Shown piece by piece: positions 33,501-47,100 of a stretch of 64,000 nt of DNA. Source of the stretch: Argopecten irradians. Its lineage: Eukaryota; Mollusca; Bivalvia; Pectinida; Pectinidae. Position 1 is the stretch's first letter. Each line of letters begins with the position of its first letter. Below the pieces are notes generated by a model, which did not search any database, was not told where the DNA came from, and saw nothing but the letters and a program-made list of their open reading frames with translations. The position numbers and the translations under genes were made by a program. The stretch covers positions 50,542,086-50,606,085 of the forward strand of contig NC_091135.1 of assembly GCF_041381155.1 (NCBI RefSeq). The letters run 5' to 3'.

Positions 33501-34510
33501 TCTGGGCGTTATGGCTATTGAGAAGAAGTCGTTCAAAGACTTGAGCCTATTTGACCTCTGTGACCTTGAAAGTAGGTCAAGGTCATAAATTTTCACAACT
33601 TTGGTAGTCCTTAATCCCAGCATGCTACAGGCAAAATATGAGTACTCTGAGCCTTATGGTTATTGAGAAGAAGTCGTTCAAAGATATAAACCTTTTTGAC
33701 CCCTGTGACCTTGAAAGTAGGTCAAGGTCATTCTTTTTCACAACTTTTGTAGCTCTTCATCCCAGCATGCTACGGGCTAAATATGAGTACTCTGGGCCTT
33801 ATGGTTATTGAGAAGAAGTCGTTCAAAGATTTGAGCCTATTTGACCCCTGTGACCTTGAAAGTTGGTCAAGGTCATGAATTTTTAAAACTTTGTAGCCCT
33901 TTATCCCAGCATGCTACAGGCCAAATATGAGTACTCTGGGCCTTATGGTTATTGAGAAGAAGTCGTTCAAAGATTTTAGCCTTTTTGACCCCTGTGACCT
34001 TGAAAGTAGGTCAAGGTAATTCTTTTTCACAACTTTTGTAGCTCTTCATCCCAGCATGCTACGGGCTAAATATAAGTACTCTGGGCCTTATGGCTATTGA
34101 GAAGAAGTCGTTTAAAGATTTGAGCCTATTTGACCCCTGTGACCATGAAAGTAGGTCTAGGTCATTAATTTTCACAACTTTGGTAGCCCTTCATCCCAGC
34201 ATGCTACAGGCCAAATATGAGTACTCTGAGCTTTACAGTTCTTAGTCGTTCAAAGATTTCAGCCTATTTGAGCCCTGTGACCTTGAAAGTAGGTCAAGGT
34301 CATAAATTTTCACAACTTTAGTAGCCCTTCATCCCAGCATGCTACAGGCCAAATATGAGTACTTTAGGCCTTATGGTGATTGAGAAGAAGTCGTTTGAAT
34401 GGAAAGTTTACGCACGGCGCACGGCGGACGGCGGACGGCGGACGGCGGACGCCGACGGACGGTGCATGATGACTATAGGTCATCCTGACCTTTCGGGTCA
34501 GATGACCTAA
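30597..34510 (+). mobile_element. 3.9-kb Helitron/pearl-like non-autonomous element with 145-bp tandem core
   Basis: It begins CAAGAGGCCCAAGGGCC, then TTAACGGTCATCTGAC, and ends with a hairpin (AGGTCATCCTGACC / GGTCAGATGACCT, one bulge) running into CTAA. Before the end is a GGCGGAC-repeat stretch. About 31080-34385 is roughly 23 units of 145 bp (GACCCCTGTGACCTTGAAAG, CAGCATGCTACAGGCC, GAGAAGAAGTCGTTCAAAG). A four-unit block is duplicated almost perfectly with offset 578 bp (about 32100-32678 and 32678-33256). The hairpin plus CTRR end suggests a Helitron, and tandem-repeat cores are known in bivalve pearl elements, but the left end lacks the canonical TC, so the class is tentative. No coding capacity. 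Confidence 0.7.
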
Positions 34511-35460
34511 AAGCCAAGGATTATAATTGTATTTTGTAGTATCCATGTAGTAAAAACCAATGATTATAATTGTATTTTGTAGTATCCATGTAGTAAAAAC
34601 CAAGGATCATAATTGTATGTAGTAGTATCCATGTAGTAAAAACCAAGGATTATAATTGTATGTAGTAGTATCCATGTAGTAAAAACCAAGGATTATAATT
34701 GTATGTAATTTAGTATTCATGTAGTAAAAACCAAGGATTATAATTGTATGTAGTAGTATCCATGTAGTAAAAACCAAGGATCATAATTGTATGTAGTAGT
34801 ATCCATGTAGTAAAAACCAAGGATTTTAATTGTAGGTAGTAGTAATCATGTAGTAAAAACTAAGGATTATAATTGTATGTAGTAGTATCCATGTAGTAAA
34901 AACCAAGTATTATAAATGTATGTAGTAGTATGCATGTAGTAAAAACTAAGGATTATAATTGTATGTAGTAGTATCCATGTAGTAAAAGCCAAGGATTATA
35001 ATTGTATGTAATTTAGTATCCATGTAGTAAAAACTAAGGATTATAATTGCATGTAGTAGTATCCATGTAGTAAAAACCAAGGATTATAATTGTATGTAAT
35101 TTATTATCCATGTAGTAAAAACCAAGGATCATAATTGTATGTAGTAATATCCATGTAGTAAAAACCAAGGATTACAATTGTATGTAGTAGTATCCATGTA
35201 GTAAAAACCAAGGATTATAATTGTATGTAGTAGTATCCATGTAGTAAAAACCAAGGATTATAATTGTATGTAGTAGTATTCATGTAGTAAAAACCAAGGA
35301 TTATAATTGTATGTAGTAGTATCCATGTAGTAAAAACCAAGGATTATAATTGTATATAGTAGTATCCATGAAGTAAAAAACAAGGATTATGATTGTATGT
35401 AGTGGTATCCATGTAGTAAAAACCAAGGATTATAATTGTATGTAGTAGTATCCAAGTAGT
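34511..35460. repeat. 43-bp minisatellite, right part (about 22 units)
   Basis: Continuation of the 30165-30596 array with the same unit. The units next to the junction on both sides carry the TATTTTGTAG variant, which supports one ancestral array split by the insertion. Some units carry a GTAATTTAGTAT variant. Confidence 0.95.
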
Positions 35461-36705
35461 AGACAAACCGACATATCATGTGAGTAAAGCGTGCTTTAAA
35501 GCTTTTAACATATACATTTTAACGTCTTTCTCATATGAAAGACAGATCTTGAAAAATGAGATCCAGAAGTATACCAGGACGGCTAATAAAACAATCCGAT
35601 ATTCATCTAAATGTCTAGGTTCATACTGTGAAATGAAGACCTTGAAATAAGATAACTTTTAATAGCATCAATATACACTGAATTATGTTTTATTTAAGTG
35701 ATCCCGATTGACAATTTGCATCTCAAAAACGACGCTAAAATCATTTTCGGTTAGAGAATGTTTGTCAAACGACTAAGTGGAAGTAAGATAGCTTTAAAAT
35801 GAGCAATATAAATACAAAAAAACACAGTTCTCAACAGCCTACTTCGGAAGACTGAACGACGTCATAAACAATATGTCTGGGCTATACACTACAATATTTA
35901 CACACTACCGTATGATATACGACTTCTCTGTGATAAACAAGTCATGTATGGACAAATTCAATACTAAATGAGATCATTTTTAACTCTGAATTCCATATCC
36001 GACTAAAATGTTTTACTTTCACAGCCATTAAATGTGCACTTAGCGACAAATGTCATCTTCGTAATAAGTTAGATATATCGGTACAGTCAGCAATGATAGA
36101 GTACGTCAAATGGTCATCCAGATTCGTTAGCAGTTACGATTGTTAAGACACTTCCATCGTGCATTTGGTATTACGCAATGGCGATATGATGATGGAAACA
36201 TTTCACATTTCGTTTAAACGACAGCCATTTCTGATAGAATTCAGTGTCCATAAGGTGACTGTGATTTGCAAGACATTATGTTGTACGACAATTGTGGGAC
36301 TCGAAAAATTTCTCGCATCCTCATAACTGAATGCATATTTTGAAAACACATAAATAATTGTTTATTGAGTTATTTCTAGCATGAAAGGAAGAACAGATGT
36401 CCATTGGGACATTAGAAAAGAGAGATGCCTCTGAAAAAGCAATAAAAACTAGTTGAAATTGCGGAAACTAATCAATTCAGTTGTTTCGTTAATATCCCAG
36501 ATGGTAGATCGTTAGGCCATATTAAATTGTCGAGAGTTGAACTAATGCAAGACAATATTTAATTACCAACCTGTGTCCCTGTACCCCACACCAAATATGA
36601 TTTTATGAAGAATATATAAAAAAAACCCTACTAAAACAGTTTCTGTTTATATGTTGAATCTATCAGTCTGTCCTTCGAGGAGGATGTTCTTGGAGACTGT
36701 GGTAT
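35461..36705. other. Intergenic DNA, nothing recognised
   Basis: AT-rich unique DNA without a long ORF, repeat or RNA-gene signal. Confidence 0.5.
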
Positions 36706-37255
36706 TCTAATTGTGTCTTCCAGTATTATAGAACTCTAGTACTGTATCACTGAAGATATGCCTCAGTGATATAGCACTATAAACATGACAACAGTTCCAC
36801 TATACCAGAAGACACACAACGAACATACCGCAGTCTCCCAAAACACGCCCCTCGCACTACACACACGTTACCGTTCTTCCATGATACTGTCTGCTAATAG
36901 GACGTTAAATATTAATCAAACAAACAAGTATCATTGAAGCATGCCGCCGACGACACCAAGCAAGATTCTCCACCTGGTCACATTATACTGACAGTACCGT
37001 AGTCGCACAACTTTCTTAATGCTGAGTACTAAGCATGATCAGCAAGTACCACTTTAATAGACAATGGAGTGTCTCAGACAGGGGACAGAATGCGGAGCCT
37101 ACCTCACAGGGGCGAGCACTCAAGCAACGTCCAAAAATGAGTGGGTGTCACAGGAAGACGAAGGGAAGACGAAAAAATTAAGATTCTAAATGTAGCAGCC
37201 TTTTACGATTATGTAATAGTGGGTTAAGGTGCAATTTTAACGCCCTACCTGATGG
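36706..37255 (-). mobile_element. R copy (antisense) carrying an inverted R insertion
   Basis: The outer antisense copy runs 36706-36755 and resumes at 36928 to about 37255 (CATGCCGCCGACGACACCAA, GTCACATTATACTGACAG, CTTTTACGATTATGTAATAG). Between them, 36756-36927 is a 5'-truncated sense R copy ending in AATCAAACAAACAA. GTATCACTGAAG (36744-36755) and GTATCATTGAAG (36928-36939) flank it as a 12-bp target duplication with one mismatch. Confidence 0.7.
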
Positions 37256-38035
37256 TCAAGTAAACCTTTCATGTGCGACTTTATTGTGATTAATTGATGT
37301 ATTGTCAGTTCCATAGTTTCCATTATTTGACTTCATGTTGAGCCTTTAATACTCCATGTCCTTAAGACATCTGACGATATCAGTCAACTAATAAGACCGA
37401 CACTAAATAGTGGAAATCAATGATGTCGACGTGCTGTCATTCCTGGATACAAACTGTAAAATACTTTTACGAGTTACTAACACATTTGCACTGCACACCT
37501 AAAGGTGTTAATTTGTGTAAGAGGACTCGATGACGCGCTTTTGCACTCCATGAAGGATCAGTAAACCGAATAATTGATAGAGACCTATCTTAAGGATCAT
37601 ATTGTTAAAAGTGACAACGATTTGCGAGGGAGGAAACCTCCGTATACGGTAAATGTTACAAGATTATATAATTACGAACTTTTTTGGACTGATATGTATT
37701 TCTATACAGAAACAGATCCTGTCATGTTTTAGAAACCTTCATTAAATATATTTTTTAAATAACTAATTTCTGCTGAAGATTTCTACATATCTAAATACCA
37801 TCGTACCAAATATATTTCAGATATGTTCTTACCACCTTCAACTCGCATACATGTCCTTGTCCTTTAAAGGTCAATGATACTTAACATAGGGACACTTCAG
37901 TTAATTTGACCACAAGGACGACATAAAATGATGAGCACACGATAGTCTAAGGGAGATAACTCACTCAATTTATGAAGCCAAATCACGTGTCTCTCTCAGG
38001 TACAAGTTTAGTATGATATCTGCAGATACAAAACA
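37256..38035. other. Intergenic DNA, nothing recognised
   Basis: AT-rich unique sequence between two mobile elements. Confidence 0.5.
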
Positions 38036-38842
38036 CAACAGGTTCAAGGGCATTACAGGTTACCTGATAATTTCATACATGTTGCAAAGCTTTCATTAGG
38101 ACTGTTTCATTAAATTTTCACGAGTTACTGACAAACCATTTATATTTTTAAATTCTTCCAATATTTTCTAGAGCTTTTGGAGCATACAGTCTCATTGAGC
38201 ACCAGTAAATGTCTACTCAAGTTAATATATTGACCATGTTAAAAACAAATACATTACAAAGGTTAATAATTGTAGGTAACTGTAACAATTTCTATATGAA
38301 TTTGAACTTCTTTAAAATATTAGACTGTCAACAAAGTTAATTAAATATTTACTGACAAGGTTGATCACTATATAACTACTGTCCGATAGATCTCTGATGT
38401 GTCCGTAATCTTACAGAACCTAGGCAGTACACTCATAAGGCTCGGTAAGTTCTTACACACACTATCGTGACCACAAGGTCCAATAATAATGTTATTGCAA
38501 AGAGAAATAACTGTCAAGTGAGTTTTTTCCAACCCTTCCGAGATCATTCTAATGTTAGCTGCATATAAACCTTCATTATTCTTGATGGATATTTACACCA
38601 ATTATTGTATTCAAAAGGTCCATCAATAATTAGTATTGCAAAGGCAATAACTCCGTAAGTTACGATGGAATAATCACTTTTTACCGAACTCGTTCGAGAT
38701 CATTGGAATATTTAGCTAAATACTAAGTTTCATATTGGTGTATATTTATTCAAGTTATCATGTTCATAAGGAAATATTAATGGACGAGGACGGACAAAAG
38801 GCTATCACAATATGTCGTCATGACCAATGCTAGGTGACCTAA
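38036..38842 (+). mobile_element. Diverged short member of the CTAA-ended element family
   Basis: The start CAACAGGTTCAAGGGCATTA and a GGTTACCTGAT stretch correspond to the CAAGAGGCCCAAGGGCC start of the 30.6-kb element, and the end GGACGAGGACGGACAAAAGG through TAGGTGACCTAA corresponds to its right end. About 807 bp, no tandem core, no coding capacity. Confidence 0.55.
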
Positions 38843-39874
38843 AAAGAAAATTATTTGTTATAAATGTATTCTCATCCCGGTCAGTGGTCAGCGCGTGACC
38901 AAGCATTTTCATTGGGAAATGAAGTCATCGGAGTTTACTAGTTCATTGAGGCGGAGCGAAGTAAAAAAGGTAAATATTACTCTTTGGATTGAATATTAGT
39001 CGACAATGTTCCCTATTAAATACATTGTTTTGCTACATTCTGTGATACGGAGATTGGAATATTGACTTCAAAAGGTTTGCAATGTGCTCAGCAATATTTT
39101 CCCTTTATTCATACATCTAACATTCTATTTAAGTTTGTTCAAAATGATTAATGATTCCCCTGTTTTATCGTTATAAGGGCTTTCATACATCAAGGATATG
39201 TTGTCGAATTAGAGTTCGTTCACCAAGAACTACTTTTTTACGTCAATCTGATTTGGTTTTTTGGAACTGTTTTACGATTATGTAGCTTTTCGGAAGTCGA
39301 TTTTGAAGGAAAGGGCCACCAGATATATAGAATGATGCTTTATCATGACCGCATCAAAACGTTTGCGCAATCACCAAAGACATATCTCGAGTAGTTGGTG
39401 TGTTTCATGCTTGGATCACAACTTTATAACCCACACGAGGTATTTATCATATTACTGATTGTTACTCTGAGGGTTACGAAGGCGTCCTGTCTCTCCCTTA
39501 ACCTTGTACACTGCCAAACCACCCTTGCTCTTTATACGTTTTTAAAAAATATAGACCTATAGTAAGAACAGGCGTAAGCTCCATTTCATCTCCCGAACAA
39601 GCTTCGATTTGATTATTCACAGTTTATGACGACGTGGTGGTAAGAAAAGCCTTTTTCTCGATAAGATAACATATTGCTCCAAACATGGCATAAGTGTAAC
39701 TTAAATGTCAGTCGCCATTTACACTCTTGTATTTTTCAAAAAGAATCACATCAGCAAGCTTTGTTTCGCTGACCAGTCATGTAAACCAATTGACCTTCAA
39801 GGCCTTACGAAGTCATTCAAACTAATTAAGACCAAATTAATATGTAAAGCACAATAAATCAATATCATTAGAAA
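38843..39874. other. Intergenic DNA, nothing recognised
   Basis: AT-rich unique sequence; no ORF above about 60 codons and no recognised repeat. Confidence 0.5.
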
Positions 39875-42115
39875 CAAGGGGCCCATGGGCCTTAACGGTC
39901 ATCCGAGTTCAGATACAGAAAGAAACAAAGACATGCATATAAACACTATATATTGGCCCATCATGCCCTTGAAGTCAGTAAGTAATTTTATTAATTTGAC
40001 TTTTTAATCTATGAAGATTATTGGTTCCATCAAATCTGTGAATTCAGAAGAAAGATTTTTGAAATGTTATCCATTTTGAGTTTTTGACCCATTTTGGCCC
40101 CACCCCTCTGGACCCTGGGGGTCGGCCAGGACCAATATGGATATGATGTTAAAATGCTATCTCAGGCTAATAATTCTAACCCAGATTGACTAATTTCCTA
40201 TGAAAACTAAGCAAATAATGGTCCTGAATGTGTTTTTCCCATATAGACTATAGTTAATTTGACCCCCTCCCAAGGGGAAAATTGGAGATCCCAGGGCCAT
40301 AAAATTCACAATTTTTTTGTGAAGGGCCTTAAGTCCTTCCAATCTATCAAGAGTATCTGGTTCCATCAAAACTGTAAATTCAAATAGAAGATTTTTGAAA
40401 TGTTATCCATTTTGAGTTTTTGACCCCTTTTGGCCCCACCCCTCTGGCCCCTGGGGGTCGGCCAGGACCAATATGGATATGATGTTAAAATGCTATCTCA
40501 GGCTATTAATTCTAACCCGGATTGACTCATTGCCTATGAAAACTAAGCAAATAATGGTCCTAAATGTGTTTTCCTATATAAACTATAAATAATTTGACCC
40601 CCTCCCCAGTGGAAAATCGGAGATCCCAGGGCTATGAAATTCACATTTTTTTGTAAAGGGCCTTAAGTCCTTCCAATCTATCAAGAGTATCTGGTTCCAT
40701 CAAAACTGTAAATTCAAAAAGAAGATTTTTGAAATTACCATTTTGACCCCATTTGGCTCCGCCCATCTGGCCCCTGGGGGTCGGCCATGACTAATATGGA
40801 TATGATGTGAAAGTGCTATTTCAGGCTAATAATTCTAACCCAGTTTGACTTATTTCCTATGAAAAATAGGCAAATAATGTTGATAAATGTGGTTTTCCTA
40901 TATAATCTAAAGTAAACTTGACCCCCTCCCCAGGGGGAAACATGAGACCCCAGGATCATATAATTCACAATTTATGTGAAGGACTTTAAGATCTTTCCAT
41001 CTATGTAGAGTATTTGATTGTACCAGTTCCAGAATTTCAGAAGAAGATTTTTGAAGTTTTAGCCTATTTGACCCGTTTTGGCCCCGCCCCTAAGGCCCCT
41101 GAGGATCAGTCATGGAAAATTTGTTAATAAGATTCAATGGTCATTACATAGGGATAATTCTGGCTGCAATTGACTAATTTCCTATTATAATGACTAAATA
41201 ATGCTCAAAAATGTGTTTTCCCTATATAAACTATAGTAAACTTAACCCCCTCCCCAGGGGGAAACCTGAGACCCAACGGTCATATAATTCACAATTTTCA
41301 TAAAACACCTTACGACCTGTCCATCTATGAAGAGTATTTGATTCTACTATTTGCAGTATTAAAGAAGAAGATTTTTAAAGTTTTAGCCTATTTGCCCCCG
41401 CCCCTCTGCCCCGAGGGGGTTGACCAGGACCAATATAGATAGGATATTAAAATGTTATCTCAGGCTAATAATTCCAAACAAGTTTGACTCATTTCCTATG
41501 AAAATGGAGCAAAAAATGCTCGCAAATGTGGTTTTCCCTATATAAACTATAGTAAACCTGACCACCTCCCCAGGGGGAAACTCGAGACCCCAGGGTCATC
41601 AACTTCGCTAGCCATATAATTCACAATTTTTGTAAAGGACCTCAAGACCGTTCCATCTGATCAAATAATACTCAAAAATGTGTTTTCCCTATATAAACTA
41701 TAGTAAACTTAACCCCCTCCCCAGGGGGGAACCTGAGATCCCAGGGTCCTATAATTCACAATTTTTGTAAAGGACCTTAGGAACTTTCTATCTATGAAGA
41801 GTATTTAATTCCATCACATCTGTGAGTGGAGAAGACGATTTTTGAAATTTTAGTCAGTTTTACCCCTTTTGGCCCCTCCCATAGCTCCCTGGGGGGTGGT
41901 GACCATATAATTCACAATTTTGATTGGCCTTTTGCCTTAGAAGGTTTGTGCAAAATTTCATTGAAATTGCTTCAGCAGTTTTGGAGAAGAAGTCGAAAAT
42001 GTAATTTGTTTACGGACACACGACGGACGACTCACGAAGGACGACGCACGACGGACGACGACGGACAAAAGGCGATTAAAAAAGGTCACTTAAGACTTCG
42101 TCTCAGGTGACCTAA
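39875..42115 (+). mobile_element. 2.2-kb CTAA-ended element with about 330-bp internal repeats
   Basis: It starts CAAGGGGCCCATGGGCC, then TTAACGGTCAT, and ends with a hairpin (AGGTCACTTAAGAC / GTCTCAGGTGACCT, 12 of 14 paired) into CTAA at 42112-42115, just after GACGACGGACAAAAGGCG. Internally about six diverged units of roughly 330 bp repeat words such as GGTTCCATCAAAACTGTAAA, TTGGCCCCACCCCTCTGG and CCTCCCCAGGGGGAAA. It belongs to the same family as the elements at 30597 and 38036, in the same orientation. A 94-codon ORF over its 3' end is accidental. Confidence 0.7.
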
Positions 42116-44154
42116 AAAGCCAGCACGCCACCCACTTGTGTGTTTCGTGATCGGTTTTTCCATTATGTGATGGTTCCATGTGGCGTCCTCAACGATTAAA
42201 CGTACCAGATACACGGAGGATCGGTATCGTTAATACGTTGTGGTGATCACACATATAGTGTTGTCCGTTAGGAGCTAACTATTCGCGCTTATGTTCCGTC
42301 GATTGCATGTTAATGTATTGCTAATGCCTCTAGATATTTGAAGTATTTCACAATGTATCGCGTTTTTATTTTGTTCATACAATGTATATATCTCATTAGA
42401 TCAAATGTGATTCTTTCCAGAAGCTATTTGATATTTAACGTATCATTTTATTGTAGAGTATCAGTTATTGTTTTCTCACTTTAATAATGGTTTACATTCT
42501 AAAATGTCGTTGGGATAACGCTATAAAAGTTCATTGAATTATTGAGCAGTTCGTATAAATCAATCTTTATTTCTGTTTAAAACACTTTCTCTATAAACAC
42601 ATTATTTACATAAGTTTTTACTGAAGTAGTTGTCAATTCGTTATACAGAAAAGCAACCTAATGAATCCTGCGATAGCATGTGCACCCTTCTTGTGTACAC
42701 TGTGATGTTTGCGCCAGCGGATCTTCCTGTAATTCGCTAAGTAACTAGAAATGTAAGACAATGGCTAACTATGCACCATTATTTATGAAACAGTTTCCTG
42801 CAAATCACTTTCTATTATCCTGTCTTCGAATAAACAAAAACTAATCACATGGGAATCTATTCCAAGGGAGGATACTCCGACTAAATATATGTGTTTCAAT
42901 ACAGACATCCGACACTCAGACTAACATACACATCCGCATATAACGGAATACTTTACAACGCAAACAATTGAATACCAAGTGAAATGCATATAGGGCTTTG
43001 TAGGTTAATTATCACAATTTTATGAATACACAATCGGGATACAACCAAAATCTTATGTAAGATTGTTTTTTGTGAGGGTAAATAAAATGTGCACACATTG
43101 ATCAATCTCTATCTTAAGGGCCATGCAGTATACTTGTCCCGTGATCACGCAGCATCAATCTGCATCAGAATGGTCTTTTTAATCTGGCTGCAGTCAGTAT
43201 ATACTGATTACCACGCCGTGAAATAGAAAAGGAAATTAAAAGTCTAAGTCTGTGTGATTAGAATATAACATTCATGTCCATCAGACGTATAACACCTCAG
43301 ATTTCGCTTTGATCCACCTGAAACATGACAAGAACATGTCAGCGGGAAACACTGTTCTGAACTGTGAAAGCCCAACCCACGCATGAAGTAACTGGTCTCT
43401 GCCTAGATATATCAATGATAAATAAAAAAAAAATAAAGCAATACATATGTATATAATTCATATATACAGTATATGTGCACGTATATGACTGTTTGGGGAA
43501 AACAGAATAAAAAGAAAACTAGCACAAACCTTGTATAATCATACTAGACTACAAGCAGGGAAGGACAGTGTTTACATGCCTGCTTAATTGAGCTAAACAG
43601 ATATTGGTTATACTCTTCAATTAACAATCGGTAAATCAGCAACCTATGTGATGATCGCGAATTATTTCTTGAAATAATTTAGAACAATCAGCATTGCCTT
43701 AGGGCAGGTAATGGTCTTCCACCTATTCGAATTCAGCTTTAACCTGAAGTGGAGATAAACCATCAATTGTCTAACGATTTTGTACCTATACGTACGGATG
43801 ACGAGATAATACATTTGATACTTGTCCTCATTTATCATGTCATAGACACATCGTAATTATTATAAGGCCACCAGACGAATTGTGTCAGACAAAATAAGCG
43901 GTGCAGTAAATATACTTAAATACATAAGGAAGCGAATCAATCAGGCTTATTGTTTGTACACGTGCACGTGATTGTCCATGGTCTTGTAAAGGGTAACGTT
44001 GTGTCAGAAGGACTTTGTGTTAGAAATTAAAACAAAACTTGTTTGTTACTTTCGGTATTCTGCAATGAGTCTACAGACTTACATCGCATTGTCAGTCGAA
44101 GTTGCAGTCTTTCACGATAGTTGAGATATCCCTATTACATATACTTTTGTTGTT
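42116..44154. other. Intergenic DNA, nothing recognised
   Basis: AT-rich unique sequence before the large minisatellite. No ORF, RNA gene or element end was recognised. Confidence 0.5.
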
Positions 44155-47100
44155 CACAGGGGTGTCGTATAGACAGAGGAGTGTATTCCCTACCATCACA
44201 GGGGTGTCGTATAGACAGAGGAGTATATTCCCTACCATCACAGGGGTGTCGTATTGACAGAGGAGTGTAGTCCCTACCATCACAGGGGTGTCGTATAGAC
44301 AGAGGAGTGTAGTCCCTACCATCACAGGAGTGTCGTATAGACAGAGGAGTGTATTCCATACCATCACAGGGGTGTCGTATTGACAGAGGAGTGTAGTCCC
44401 TACCATCACAGGGTTGTCGTATTGACAGAGGAGTGTTGTCCATACCATCACAGGGGTGTCGTATAGACAGGGGAGTGTAGTCCCTACCATCACAGGGGTG
44501 TCGTATAGACAGAGGAATGTAGTCCCTACCATCACAAGAGTGTCGTTTAAACAGAGGAGTGTAGTCCCTACCATCACAGGGGTGTCGTATTGACAGAGGA
44601 GTGTAGTCCCTACCATCACAGAGGTGTCGTATTTACGGAGGAGTGTAGTCCCTACCATCACAGGGGTGTCGTATAGACAGAGGAGTGTAGTCCCTACCAT
44701 CACAGGGGTGTCGTATAGACAGAGGAGTGTAGTCCTTACCATCACAAGGGTGTCGTATAGACAGAGGAGTGTAGTCCCTACCATCACAGGGGTGTCGTAT
44801 AGACAGAGGAGTGTAGTCCCTACCATCACAGGGGTGTCGTATAGACAGAGGAGTGTAGTCCCTACCATCACAGGGGTGTCGTATAGACAGAGGAGTGTAG
44901 TCCTTACCATCACAAGGGTGTCGTATAGACAGAGGAGTGTAGTCCCTACCATCACAGGGGTGTCGTATAGACAGAGGAGTGTAGTCCCTACCATCACAGG
45001 GGCGTCGTATTGACAGAGGAGTGTAGTCCCTACAATCACAGGGTTGTCGTATTGACAGAGGAGTGTAGTCCCTACCATCACAGGAGTGTCGTATAGACAG
45101 AGGAGTGTAGTCCCTACCATCACAGGGGTGTCGTATAGACAGAGGAGTGTAGTCCAAACCATCACAGGGGTGTCGTATTGACAGAGGAGTGTAGTCCCTA
45201 CCATCACAGGGTTGTCGTATTGACAGAGGAGTGTAGTCCCTACCATCACAGGGGTGTCGTATAGACAGACGAGTGTAGTCCCTACCATCACAGGGGTGTC
45301 GTATAGACAGAGGAGTGTAGTCCCTACCATCACAGGGGTGTCGTATAGACAGAGGAGTGTAGTCCCTACCATCACAGGGGTGTCGTATTGACAGAGGAGT
45401 GTAGTCCCTACCATCACAGGGTTGTCGTATTGACAGAGGAGTGTAGTCCCTATCATCACAGGGGTGTCGTATAGACAGAGGAGTGTAGTCCCTACCATCA
45501 CAGGGGTGTCGTATTGACAGAGGAGTGTAGTCCCTACCATCACAGGGTTGTCGTATTGACAGAGGAGTGTAGTCCCTACCATCACAGAGGTGTCGTATAG
45601 ACAGAGGAGTGTATTCCCTACCATCACAGGGGTGTCGTATAGACAGAGGAGTGTATTCCCTACCATCACAGGGGTGTCGTATAGACAGAGGAGTGTATTC
45701 CCTACCATCACAGGGGTGTCGTATAGACAGAGGAGTGTAGTCCCTAACATCACAGGGGTGTCGTATAGACAGAGGAGTGTAGTCCCTACCATCACAGGGG
45801 TGTCGTATAGACAGAGGAGTGTAGTCCCTACCATCACAGGGGCGTCGTATTGACAGAGGAGTGTAGTCCCTACCATCACAGGGGTGTCGTATAGACAGAG
45901 GAGTGTAGTCCCTACCATCACAGGGGTGTCGTATAGACAGAGGAGTGTAGTCCCTACCATCACAGGGGTGTCGTATTGACAGAGGAGTGTAGTCCCTACC
46001 ATCACAGGAGTGTCGTATAGACAGAGGAGTGTAGTCCCTACCATCACAGGGTTGTCGTATTGACAGAGGAGTGTAGTCCCTACCATCACAGGAGTGTCGT
46101 GTAGACAGAGGAGTGTAGTCCCTACCATCACAGGGGTGTCGTATAGATAGAGGAGTGTAGTCCCTACCATCACAGGAGTGTCGTGTAGACAGAGGAGTGT
46201 AGTCCCTACTATCACAGGGGTGTCGTATAGACAGAGGAGTGTAGTCCCTACCATCACAGGGGTGTCGTATAGACAGAGGAGTGTAGTCCCTACCATCACA
46301 GGGGTGTCGTATAGACAGAGGAGTGTAGTCCCTACCATCACAGGGGTGTCGGATAGACAGAGGAGTGTAGTCCCTACCATCACAGGGGTGTCGTATAGAC
46401 AGAGGAGTGTAGTCCCTACCATCACAGGGTTGTCGTATAGACAGAGGAGTGTAGTCCCTACCATCACAGGGTTGTCGTATTGACAGAGGAGTGTAGTCCC
46501 TACCATCACAGGAGTGTCGTATTGACAGAGGAGTGTAGTCCCTACCATCACAGGAGTGTCGTATTGACAGAGGAGTGTAGTCCCTACCATCACAGGGGTG
46601 TCGTATAGACAGAGGAGTGTAGTCCCTACCATCACAGGGGTGTCGTATAGACAGAGGAGTGTAGTCCCTACCATCACAGGGGTGTCGTATAGACACAGGA
46701 GTGTAGTCCCTACCATCACAGGGGTGTCGTATAGACAGAGGAGTGTAGTCCCTACCATCACAGGGTTGTCGTATTGACAGAGGAGTGTAGTCCCTACCAT
46801 CACAGGAGTGTCGTATTGACAGAGGAGTGTAGTCCCTACCATCACAGGGTGTCGTATAGACAGAGGAGTGTAGTCCCTACCATCACAGGGGTGTCGTATA
46901 GACAGAGGAGTGTAGTCTCTACCATCACAGGGGTGTCGTATTGACAGAGGAGTGTAGTCCCTACCATCACAGGGGTGTCGTATTGACAGAGGAGTGTAGT
47001 CCCTACCATCACAGGGTTGTCGTATTGACAGAGGAGTGTAGTCCCTACCATCACAGGAGTGTCGTATTGACAGAGGAGTGTAGTCCCTACCATCACAGGG

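Noticed and set aside
30165-35460. CRISPR-like appearance of regular 43-bp repeats
   Set aside because: The repeats are directly adjacent without unique spacers, and the sequence is animal; it is a minisatellite.
41826-42110. 94-codon ORF
   Set aside because: It runs over the last internal unit and the GACGGAC-rich end of the CTAA-ended element; the translation is low complexity.
44092-46845. 917-codon minus-strand frame of MVGTTLLCLYDTPV repeats, and the overlapping 687-codon frame
   Set aside because: Both lie in the 42-bp minisatellite; several frames are open only because the unit is a multiple of 3, variants are not silent in a consistent frame, and the frames end where unit length slips.
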